Shown one piece after another: positions 7,350 to 11,981 of a DNA stretch of 11,981 bases. The number at the start of each line of letters is the position of its first letter. Within the stretch, counting starts at the first letter, position 1. The notes beneath the pieces are model-generated. The model was not told the origin of the DNA. It ran no database searches and was given only the letters and a program-made list of their open reading frames with translations. Position numbers and translations under genes: made by a program. The stretch comes from Acidobacteriota bacterium (lineage in GTDB: Bacteria; Acidobacteriota; Terriglobia; Terriglobales; Acidobacteriaceae). The stretch covers positions 1-11,981 of the forward strand of contig JAEKKE010000234.1 in the NCBI GenBank assembly GCA_019510535.1, written 5' to 3'.

Positions 7350-7769
7350 GTGGCGGTTGAGACGGAAAAGCAGGCGAAGCCGAACTGGCTGGTAACGCTG
7401 ACCAGCTTTGGCTTCATTGTGCTGCAGAGTGCATGTACGGCGGTGATGGCAATCAGCGGGGTACGTGTCGTGATCGGCCTGAGTGCCCTGGCGGCCGCAG
7501 CCGGAGTGCATCATCCAGCGACCGGCTTTCATCAGGATGCGATCCGCATCCCGATGATGATCATCGCGGTGCTGGGTTCGCTAGTGAATCTCTACGTGAT
7601 CTGGAGAATCAGATCGCTGCGCAATCGGCCGGCATCCCAGTGGCGCATCACACCGCCGAGCTCAAAGACGCTGTGGTCAGAGCGCTTTCAGATCACCCTG
7701 GCCGTGCTAACGCTGCTGCTGGTGACGGCAGAAGCAGCAACGCACCACATCATTCATCACATCCCGTAA
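7350..7769 (+). CDS. Small integral membrane protein, unknown function
   Basis: A 139-aa protein that I do not recognise. It has a polar N-terminus (about 1-12) and hydrophobic stretches at about 14-34, 36-52, 66-85 and 112-130, suggesting four membrane helices. A basic cytoplasmic loop (RIRSLRNRPASQWR) lies between the third and fourth. Histidines cluster at 54-55, 61 and the C-terminal HHIIHHIP, which hints at metal or haem contact but proves nothing. Start GTG 7350 is supported by GGAGGG ending 4 nt upstream. No cysteine pair or known catalytic motif is seen. It lies alone between family A copy 2 and a repeat-rich gap. Confidence 0.75.
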   Translation: MAVETEKQAKPNWLVTLTSFGFIVLQSACTAVMAISGVRVVIGLSALAAAAGVHHPATGFHQDAIRIPMMIIAVLGSLVNLYVIWRIRSLRNRPASQWRITPPSSKTLWSERFQITLAVLTLLLVTAEAATHHIIHHIP

Positions 7770-7773
7770 GAAG

Positions 7774-7807
7774 CAGTTGCTAGTTGCTGGTGCTTAGTTG
7801 CTAGTTA
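7774..7807 (+). repeat. Short direct-repeat tract (AGTTGCTAG-type)
   Basis: AGTTGCTA, AGTTGCTGG and AGTTGCTAGTTA follow one another just after the membrane-protein stop. They form a small degenerate repeat containing CTAG palindromes. No coding role is visible. Confidence 0.6.
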
Positions 7808-7842
7808 AGCAAGGCCTTCGGCTCTCCGGTGAGCTACGAACC

Positions 7843-7873
7843 GGGTGCCCCACATACGCGAAGCTTATGTGGG
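7843..7873 (+). repeat. REP-like 31-bp palindromic repeat, family B copy 3
   Basis: Exact match to 2982-3012, about 4.8 kb away. It lies in the 260-bp gap between the convergent membrane-protein and anti-sigma genes and is followed by a chain of other hairpins. Confidence 0.85.
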
Positions 7874-7876
7874 AAG

Positions 7877-7893
7877 TTCGCGCGCAGCGCGAA
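7877..7893 (+). repeat. Accessory hairpin of family B copy 3
   Basis: TTCGCGC pairs with GCGCGAA around GCA. It starts 3 nt after the 31-mer, the same spacing as in copy 1, but its stem sequence is different. Confidence 0.65.
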
Positions 7894-7907
7894 TCGTTCT
7901 GCTTAAG

Positions 7908-7960
7908 GGGACGGCTTCAGCCGTCCCGTACAGACGCTAAAAATGTGCGGCTTTAGCCGC
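7908..7960 (+). repeat. Tandem hairpins with CGGCTT-AGCCG cores
   Basis: GGGACGGCT pairs with AGCCGTCCC (7908-7927), and GCGGCT pairs with AGCCGC (7947-7960). They share the core GGCTTYAGCC. Both lie between convergent genes and could slow or end transcription from both sides, although no T-tract follows. Confidence 0.6.
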
Positions 7961-7995
7961 TGAGGTACAGGATGGAGAAGCAGATTTCTCCGCTA

Positions 7996-8019
7996 CGCTA
8001 CGAAACGACAAACAAAAAG
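7996..8019 (+). repeat. 24-bp module shared with 3037-3060 (opposite strand)
   Basis: Begins CGCTACGAAA and ends AAAAAG. It differs at three positions from the minus strand of 3037-3060. Confidence 0.6.
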
Positions 8020-8029
8020 ACCGTCGTCC

Positions 8030-8278
8030 TCACGGACCCTTCTTCTGCTTAAGCTCCTCTTCCAACCGCTGATGCAAACGTTCACTGAAGCCGACTGGCA
8101 GCTCAAAGACGCGGTCATCCGCTGTTAGCACAAGGATATTCCGCGTCGAGTCCAGGATCGCCGAGCAGAGCTCACAGTGTTCGAGATGCTTCTGGACGGT
8201 CACGCGGATCTCCTCTGAAAGTGTTCCATCAAGGTAATCGGAGATGTAGGTCCAGACGTGTTTGCACTCTATGACCAT
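8030..8278 (-). CDS. Zinc-finger (ZAS/zf-HC2) anti-sigma factor
   Basis: An 82-aa soluble protein that should hold the neighbouring ECF sigma factor inactive in the cytoplasm. The N-terminal half is a zf-HC2 domain: Cys5 and His7, YLDGTL, then His31-x3-Cys35-x2-Cys38 (HLEHCELC), the usual zinc-binding triad. The C-terminal half is a charged helix (ERLHQRLEEELKQKK). There is no membrane segment, so the signal is sensed in the cytoplasm, probably by zinc/thiol chemistry as in RsrA- or ChrR-type factors. I chose ATG 8278: GGGAGG lies about 7-8 nt upstream, whereas the longer GTG at 8287 overlaps that Shine-Dalgarno. The start overlaps the sigma gene's stop by 10 bp, implying coupled translation. 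Confidence 0.88.
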   Translation of the reverse strand: MVIECKHVWTYISDYLDGTLSEEIRVTVQKHLEHCELCSAILDSTRNILVLTADDRVFELPVGFSERLHQRLEEELKQKKGP

Positions 8279-8892
8279 GCGAACCACCTCCCTTTCGGCT
8301 TCGTCACCGACTTCAACTGCGGCGCGAGATACTTCTGCAGCATCAGCCGCGCGCGGTGCAGCCTGACCTTCACGGCAGAGACGCTGATATTCAGGGCCTC
8401 CGCGGTTTCATTGATATTAAGCTCCTCCACGTCCCGCAGAAGAAATACTTCGCGATAGATCTCCGGCAGTGTCTCGACGGCTTTTCGCAGCAGATCGCGG
8501 ATCTCGCCGCGCTCGACCGCCTCCGAGGGAATTTCTCGCCAGTCGCGCAGCAGGGCAGGCGAGACTGCTCCCTCTTCGTCGGGATCCTTGTCCAGGGATT
8601 CGGTGCGAGATGCCGTCTGGCGGCGAAGGCGTCCGCGGGCCTCGTTCAGGGCAATGCTGATGAGCCAGGTACTGAACTTGGCGTCTGCACGAAAGGACGA
8701 GAGATGCCGGAAGGCCTTGAGGAAGGCCTCCTGTGCGACATCTTCGGCATCGGTCTCGTTCTTCATATACGAGAGCGCCAGCAGATAGACCGGCCGCTCA
8801 TAGGGGCGGATCAGATCATGGTAGAGCTGCGTGTCGCCGGCCAGAATGGCGGCGATGAGCTCGGCTTCCCCTTGCTGTTCCTGGAGCGTCAT
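8269..8892 (-). CDS. ECF-family RNA polymerase sigma factor (sigma-70, RpoE-like)
   Basis: A 207-aa group IV sigma factor. Region 2 (about residues 28-95) contains LALSYMKNETDAEDVAQEAFLKAF, which binds the core enzyme and the -10, and KFSTWLISIALNEARGRLRR. An acidic linker follows. Region 4 (about 140-195) has LPEIYREVFLLRDVEELNINETAEAL and the helix-turn-helix VSAVKVRLHRARLMLQ, which reads the -35. Start ATG 8892 lies 2 nt after the doxX stop. The open frame extends much further upstream, but that part is antisense-frame reading through doxX. It probably directs transcription of its own operon and of bufABC through the matching promoters at 9404-9433 and 10404-10433. This is inferred from position and motif identity. 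Confidence 0.93.
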   Translation of the reverse strand: MTLQEQQGEAELIAAILAGDTQLYHDLIRPYERPVYLLALSYMKNETDAEDVAQEAFLKAFRHLSSFRADAKFSTWLISIALNEARGRLRRQTASRTESLDKDPDEEGAVSPALLRDWREIPSEAVERGEIRDLLRKAVETLPEIYREVFLLRDVEELNINETAEALNISVSAVKVRLHRARLMLQKYLAPQLKSVTKPKGRWFAWS

Positions 8893-8894
8893 CG

Positions 8895-9356
8895 CTACTG
8901 CCTCGCAAGCCTCCTGCGGATGATGGTGTCGATCGCGAACCATCCCGGGCCGAAGATCAGCACCATGATGGAGGCGAAAAGAAACGTATACGGATCGGCG
9001 ACGTAGAACTTGCCGGGATCCGAGAAGATGGCCAACAGCGCTTCGCGGTCTGCAGTCAAGTATGCAACGAACATGTTGCCGGCGAGAAGCAAAGCGACCG
9101 GACGAGAGAGTAAACCAAGCATCAGCAGAATGCCGCCGGCGAACTCCAGGCCGGCGACAAAGTGCGCATTCAGGCCGGGGAAGGGAATGCCCAGGCTGGT
9201 AAAGAAGTCGGTAATGCGCGCAAGATGGTGGAGTTTGCCCCAGCCGGTCTGTGCGAACTGATAGCCCCAGTAGAGGCGGACGGCCAGCAGCATGGGAGAC
9301 TGCAGCCGTGAGAGCACATCGGCGGCGTTGCGATAGAGACGGAGTAGCGGTTCCAT
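8895..9356 (-). CDS. DoxX-family membrane protein (possible BufD-like role)
   Basis: A 153-aa membrane protein with four predicted helices at about 22-38, 63-82, 86-101 and 123-142. The typical DoxX pattern is visible: RLYWGYQFAQTGWGKL, then GLEFAGGILLMLGLLSRPVALLLAGNM. DoxX proteins are poorly characterised. Some are linked to thiol/redox balance, and many bufferin or HvfA-type operons encode one beside the MNIO enzyme. Here it is the first gene of the sigma/anti-sigma operon, 2 nt before the sigma gene, divergent from DUF1223 and bufABC. Start ATG 9356 has AGGA upstream at suitable distance. Assignment to the family is firm; a role with bufferin is inferred from the shared promoter. Confidence 0.88.
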   Translation of the reverse strand: MEPLLRLYRNAADVLSRLQSPMLLAVRLYWGYQFAQTGWGKLHHLARITDFFTSLGIPFPGLNAHFVAGLEFAGGILLMLGLLSRPVALLLAGNMFVAYLTADREALLAIFSDPGKFYVADPYTFLFASIMVLIFGPGWFAIDTIIRRRLARQ

Positions 9357-9403
9357 GAACCATCCTGTGGGAGGCAGGTCGTACAGCCCGCCCTTTCCGC
9401 ACC

Positions 9404-9433
9404 GTTAGAGAGGGCGCGGCGCAAAAGGTTACA
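9404..9433 (-). promoter_or_regulatory. Candidate ECF promoter of the doxX-sigma-anti-sigma operon
   Basis: On the minus strand, TGTAAC (9433-9428) is followed by 16 nt and then TCTCTAAC (9411-9404), about 48 nt before the doxX ATG. The same two boxes with the same 16-nt spacing occur before bufA. The AAC-type -35 and 16-nt spacer are usual for ECF sigma factors. Likely autoregulation. Confidence 0.65.
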
Positions 9434-9445
9434 GCCGGCGTGATT

Positions 9446-9451
9446 TGTAAC
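9446..9451 (+). promoter_or_regulatory. Possible divergent -35 box upstream of the DUF1223 gene
   Basis: TGTAAC on the plus strand mirrors the minus-strand TGTAAC at 9428-9433, with 12 nt between the two. The matching -10 (TCTCYAAC) is not found at the required distance. It is therefore either a degraded ECF promoter or half of an operator. Confidence 0.3.
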
Positions 9452-9475
9452 GTTCCTGCCGCGACGGGCATCAGA

Positions 9476-9592
9476 TAGACGCATTTCTCCTGTAGGTGTA
9501 GTGCAGGGCTTGTGTATCTATGGCGTTTTCCGCAATGAAAACGCCACCGCACGCTGCTCCCGGGATACCCAGCAACAGGAGAAATGCTGTAG
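9476..9592 (+). repeat. Double-palindrome element, family A copy 3 (about 117 bp)
   Basis: Outer arms GCATTTCTCCTGT (9481-9493) and ACAGGAGAAATGC (9575-9587) are perfect. The ends beyond them are diverged. The inner 10-bp stem TGGCGTTTTC/GAAAACGCCA lies at 9521-9546 with loop CGCAAT. It ends 22 bp before the DUF1223 ATG, so any DUF1223 promoter must lie within or before it. Confidence 0.88.
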
Positions 9593-9614
9593 TCGCCTGA
9601 TGGAGGTGTTGTTT

Positions 9615-10382
9615 ATGTACGCTCGAATCTTTCTTGCCGCCGGCCTTTTCCTCACTTTGCGCGGCGATGCCGCACCGGTCCCGCCCCAGAATCAGAAGGT
9701 TGCGGTGCTGGAGCTGTTTACCTCAGAGGGATGCTCCAGCTGTCCTCCGGCGGATGTGCTGCTGCAGCAGGTTCATGGACGGACGACACAGGATGGCCAA
9801 CTGGTGATCGGCATCAGCGAGCATGTGACCTACTGGAACAGCCTGGGATGGAAAGACCCGTACTCCGCGGAGACCTTTACGACACGCCAGGAGAAGTACG
9901 CCGCACGGCTGGCCGACGGTCAGCCTTATACACCGCAGGCGGTATTGAACGGCCACATTCAGTTGCTTGGCAGCGACAGCCATGCCCTGCAGGATGCACT
10001 GCACCGCGAAGCGGCAAAGAAGACCATAGAGGTCTCGATCTCCTCTGCAAACGTACAACCGCAGGCGATCGATCTGAAGTTCGCCGTGCAGGGTCTGGAG
10101 AAGGCGAAGCCTGTAGAGATCGTCGCCGTGATCACTGACGATACGGACCGCTCCAGTGTGCTTCGCGGCGAGAACTCCGGCCGGTCGCTCACGCATGTCT
10201 CTGTGGCGCGGCTGATGACGACCGTGGCGACTGTTCGCAATGACGGTGAACAGAGTGTGCGCCTGGCATTACCTTCGAGTCTTCATCTTGCGCACGGTGC
10301 ACAGCACCTGGTGCTTCTGGCGCAGGCGCCGCATCAGGAAGAGATTCTCGGAGCGACGAGTGTGGCGCTCGATGTTAAGTGA
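9615..10382 (+). CDS. Secreted DUF1223 thioredoxin-like protein
   Basis: A 255-aa DUF1223 family protein with an N-terminal signal peptide (about residues 1-20). The thioredoxin-like domain follows at once: VAVLELFTSEGCSSCPPADVLL with the Cys40-x2-Cys43 pair. Then come the family motifs HVTYWNSLGWKDPYS and YTPQAVLNG, and a beta-rich C-terminal half. It acts in the periplasm. The biochemical role of the family is unknown, though the fold and CxxC suggest thiol redox work. Start ATG 9615 is set by GGAGGT 8 nt upstream; a longer frame from 9501 would read through the repeat. It lies between the divergent doxX operon and bufABC. Its stop is 21 bp before the bufA promoter, so a shared function is plausible but not shown. 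Confidence 0.9.
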   Translation: MYARIFLAAGLFLTLRGDAAPVPPQNQKVAVLELFTSEGCSSCPPADVLLQQVHGRTTQDGQLVIGISEHVTYWNSLGWKDPYSAETFTTRQEKYAARLADGQPYTPQAVLNGHIQLLGSDSHALQDALHREAAKKTIEVSISSANVQPQAIDLKFAVQGLEKAKPVEIVAVITDDTDRSSVLRGENSGRSLTHVSVARLMTTVATVRNDGEQSVRLALPSSLHLAHGAQHLVLLAQAPHQEEILGATSVALDVK

Positions 10383-10403
10383 ATAAAAAAATCTTTGGCC
10401 GTC

Positions 10404-10433
10404 TGTAACTAAATGCAGTGTGAAGTCTCCAAC
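10404..10433 (+). promoter_or_regulatory. Candidate ECF promoter of bufABC
   Basis: TGTAAC (10404-10409), 16 nt, then TCTCCAAC (10426-10433). This matches the doxX-operon promoter at 13 of the 14 box positions with the same spacing. Initiation near 10440 would give a bufA leader of about 195 nt containing family A copy 4. Confidence 0.65.
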
Positions 10434-10469
10434 CAGCGGCAAGGGAAAACTGAAGACATCCTGAGCCTG

Positions 10470-10580
10470 GAGCAATTCTCCTAAAGGTGTAGAGCGGAGT
10501 TCTGGCTGTATGCGCCGTTTTCCGCGAAGAAAACGGCATTCGCGAATTTATCCAACACCACAGTATTAGGAGAATTGCTC
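10470..10580 (+). repeat. Double-palindrome element, family A copy 4, in the bufA leader (111 bp)
   Basis: The 15-bp perfect outer arms are GAGCAATTCTCCTAA (10470-10484) and its complement (10566-10580). The inner 9-bp stem GCCGTTTTC/GAAAACGGC lies at 10514-10537 with loop CGCGAA. This is the most diverged copy, yet both stems remain perfect through paired changes. It lies between the candidate promoter and the bufA ATG. Confidence 0.88.
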
Positions 10581-10634
10581 TAATCCCCTCCGCGCAGGCA
10601 TGAACCTGTCGCTCATAACGAAAGGAACTTCACG

Positions 10635-10925
10635 ATGAATCACAAGGCAAGTAATCTCGCACTCGCAGCAGCCTTCGCCGGTCTGCTGAGCGGCACCACA
10701 GCTCGTTTGAATGCACAGCCTGTCTCTGGCCACGAGGCCAGCGTCTCCGGCGCCGCGATCGCAGCAGGTGTGGCGATGACGGCACAGGACGACCAGAAGT
10801 TGCCCAAGCACTCCTGCAAGGGCAAGAACGACTGTAAAGGTCAGGGCGGCGGCAAGAATGCCGGCAAGAACTCCTGCAAGGGCAAGGGAGATTGCGCCAC
10901 CGACGGTTCCAAGCCGAAGAAGTAA
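10635..10925 (+). CDS. bufA: Bufferin-type RiPP precursor (BufA2-like), secreted Cys-rich peptide
   Basis: A 96-aa precursor. Residues 1-28 look like a signal peptide (LALAAAFAGLLSG core, then LNA), followed by an Ala/Ser-rich linker and a Lys/Gly-rich core with Cys61, Cys67, Cys81 and Cys87. The core is a two-fold repeat, SCKGKNDC and SCKGKGDC, each with Cys-x5-Cys, exactly 20 residues apart. Bufferins are ribosomal peptides whose cysteines are modified by an MNIO enzyme (thiooxazole-type products) and which bind copper in the periplasm. The directly following MNIO and DUF2063 genes make this assignment strong. AAAGGA precedes ATG 10635 by 8 nt. Copper as the metal, and the exact subfamily (A2 rather than A1/DUF2282), are inferred. 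The glycine run GQGGGK may mark loss of an extra cysteine seen in relatives, from memory only. Confidence 0.82.
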   Translation: MNHKASNLALAAAFAGLLSGTTARLNAQPVSGHEASVSGAAIAAGVAMTAQDDQKLPKHSCKGKNDCKGQGGGKNAGKNSCKGKGDCATDGSKPKK

Positions 10926-10934
10926 CCGTGGCAA

Positions 10935-10976
10935 GCCGGTGAAGACTCGCAAGCCATATAGCGAGTCTTTACCGGC
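10935..10976 (+). promoter_or_regulatory. Intercistronic hairpin between bufA and bufB
   Basis: GCCGGTGAAGACTCGC pairs with GCGAGTCTTTACCGGC over 16 positions (one G-U) around a 10-nt loop. It begins 9 nt after the bufA stop and ends 20 nt before the bufB ATG. No T-tract follows, so it is more likely an RNA stabiliser or attenuator than a full terminator. It would let precursor mRNA outnumber enzyme mRNA. Confidence 0.75.
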
Positions 10977-10996
10977 GATCTCTTGATGGAGCTGTT

Positions 10997-11851
10997 ATGC
11001 CTGCAAATCGCTTCAATGGATATACGGACTATGGTGTCGGCATCGGGCTGCGCGTGCCGCACTACGACCACATCCTCTCTCGCAAGCCGGTGGTCGACTG
11101 GTTTGAGATCATCTCAGAGAACTACATGGTCGACGGCGGCAGGCCGCTGCGCATTCTCGACCAGATTCTTGATCAGTACCGCGTAGTGCAGCATGGCGTC
11201 TCGATGTACTTCGGCAGTGCGCAAGCACCGAACCGCGATCATCTGCAGCGATTGAAAGATCTGGTGCGGCGTACCGGAACACCGTGGCTCTCGGACCATC
11301 TGTGCTGGGGAAGCGTCGATGGCCGCTACACGCACGATCTGTTGCCGCTGCCCTATACGTGGGAGGCGGTACGAACGACAGCAGAGCGTATCCGCCAGGT
11401 GCAGGACTTCCTGGAGATTCCCGTCGCAGTGGAGAACGTCAGCAGCTACGCCGAGTTTCACGAATCGCAGATGACCGAGTGGGAGTTCCTGAACGAGGTG
11501 GTGCATGCCGCCGACTGCGGCATCCTGCTCGATGTGAACAATATCTACGTCTCCTCGCGGAACCACGAGTTCGATCCGATGGAGTATGTGAACAGCATTC
11601 CGGCGGATCGCGTAGCGCAGATCCACATCGCCGGGCACTCACAGTTTGAGCGTTATACGCTCGACACGCACGATCATCCGGTGCTCGATCCGGTGTGGAA
11701 TTTGTATGCACGCGCCATTGAGCGTTCCGGCCCGACGGCGACTCTGCTTGAGTGGGATGACAATATTCCAACCTTCGATGAGGTACACGGCGAGGCGTTG
11801 AAGGCCAACCAGTTTCTGCAGCCTTCAAATGTGGAAGAGGCAGTCGCATGA
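10997..11851 (+). CDS. bufB: MNIO (DUF692) multinuclear non-haem iron oxidase, bufferin-modifying enzyme
   Basis: A 284-aa TIM-barrel enzyme of the DUF692/MbnB family. With its DUF2063 partner it oxidises precursor cysteines using iron and oxygen. Full family length. Likely metal ligands visible: His66 (VVQHGVSMYFG), His101 (SDHLCWG), Glu146-Asn147 (VAVENVSSY), Asp179 and Asn182 (LLDVNNIYVSS), His210 and His214 (QIHIAGH), Asp224/His227 (DTHDHPV) and Glu252 (LLEWDDNIP). GGAG lies about 5 nt before ATG 10997. It is the second gene of bufABC, 71 bp after bufA and overlapping bufC by 4 bp (ATGA). The family is certain; the bufferin substrate is inferred from the adjacent precursor. Cytoplasmic, since it lacks a signal peptide. 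Confidence 0.94.
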   Translation: MPANRFNGYTDYGVGIGLRVPHYDHILSRKPVVDWFEIISENYMVDGGRPLRILDQILDQYRVVQHGVSMYFGSAQAPNRDHLQRLKDLVRRTGTPWLSDHLCWGSVDGRYTHDLLPLPYTWEAVRTTAERIRQVQDFLEIPVAVENVSSYAEFHESQMTEWEFLNEVVHAADCGILLDVNNIYVSSRNHEFDPMEYVNSIPADRVAQIHIAGHSQFERYTLDTHDHPVLDPVWNLYARAIERSGPTATLLEWDDNIPTFDEVHGEALKANQFLQPSNVEEAVA

Positions 11852-11981
11852 CACTGCTTGAATTGCAACGCCGCATGGAACAGGATGTCCGCCGCCCCCT
11901 GACGGCAGAACTTACGATGCAGCCGCGGACAACCGAAGGTGAGTCGATGGAGGAGATGGCTGCTGCCTATATCCGTCCTAA
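11848..11981 (+). CDS. bufC: DUF2063 (MbnC/BufC-like) partner protein, N-terminal fragment
   Basis: The gene begins at ATG 11848 in an ATGA overlap with bufB and runs off the window after 44 codons. The visible N-terminus (MTLLELQRRMEQDVRRPLT, later MEEMAAAYIRP) fits the start of DUF2063 proteins. These form a heterodimer with the MNIO enzyme and help bind the precursor leader. The rest, including the precursor-binding region, is not visible. Confidence 0.8.
   Translation, partial: MTLLELQRRMEQDVRRPLTAELTMQPRTTEGESMEEMAAAYIRP

Noticed and set aside
8000..8029. Intrinsic terminator after the anti-sigma gene
   Set aside because: A T-rich run follows on the minus strand, but only a 3-bp stem can be drawn before it.
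8893..9552. N-terminal extension of the sigma factor reading frame to 427 aa
   Set aside because: This part lies over doxX in another frame, shows no domain, and the sigma domain starts cleanly at ATG 8892 next to the doxX stop.
5789..10580. CRISPR-like array from the repeated palindromes
   Set aside because: Copies are over 0.8 kb apart with genes between them. There are no regular spacers and no cas genes.

Overview
GC-rich window whose gene families, short promoter-to-start distances and many palindromic intergenic repeats fit a soil Acidobacteriota of the Terriglobia type. The lineage is an inference from overall character, because no rRNA or tRNA gene is present. About 90% of the window is coding.

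Layout. (1) 12-2960 (+): an RND efflux pump gene that lacks a conserved internal block, including the transmembrane helix that carries the proton-relay aspartates. (2) 2982-3158: a pair of inverted REP-like repeats, followed by a secreted TlpA-type thioredoxin gene that ends in a strong terminator. (3) 3796-5757 (-): an orphan multi-PAS histidine kinase. (4) 6017-7187 (+): a serine beta-lactamase/AmpH-like gene broken by a deletion plus frameshift, then a small membrane protein of unknown function (7350-7769). (5) 8030-9356 (-): a tight three-gene operon of a DoxX-family membrane protein, an ECF sigma factor and a zinc-finger anti-sigma factor. (6) 9615-11981 (+): a secreted DUF1223 thioredoxin-like protein, then a bufferin-type RiPP cluster. 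That cluster has a small Cys-rich secreted precursor (bufA), a DUF692/MNIO multinuclear iron oxidase (bufB) and the start of the DUF2063 partner (bufC, cut by the window edge).

The main biological unit is the right-hand 4 kb. The doxX-sigma-anti-sigma operon and bufABC carry the same candidate ECF promoter, TGTAAC, 16 nt, TCTCYAAC, with identical spacing in both. This suggests a self-regulated sigma switch controlling a peptide metallophore. The bufA transcript would have a leader of about 195 nt holding a large double-hairpin element, and a 16-bp hairpin separates bufA from bufB.

Two repeat families decorate the window. Family A has four copies of a ~114-bp double-palindrome element, each placed 5' of a plus-strand gene, all in the same orientation, with compensatory changes in both stems. 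Family B has three copies of a perfect 31-bp REP-like palindrome, each followed by a second hairpin whose sequence differs but whose pairing is kept.

The RND and beta-lactamase genes show three apparent internal deletions within about 5.5 kb. This could be real gene decay or an assembly problem.
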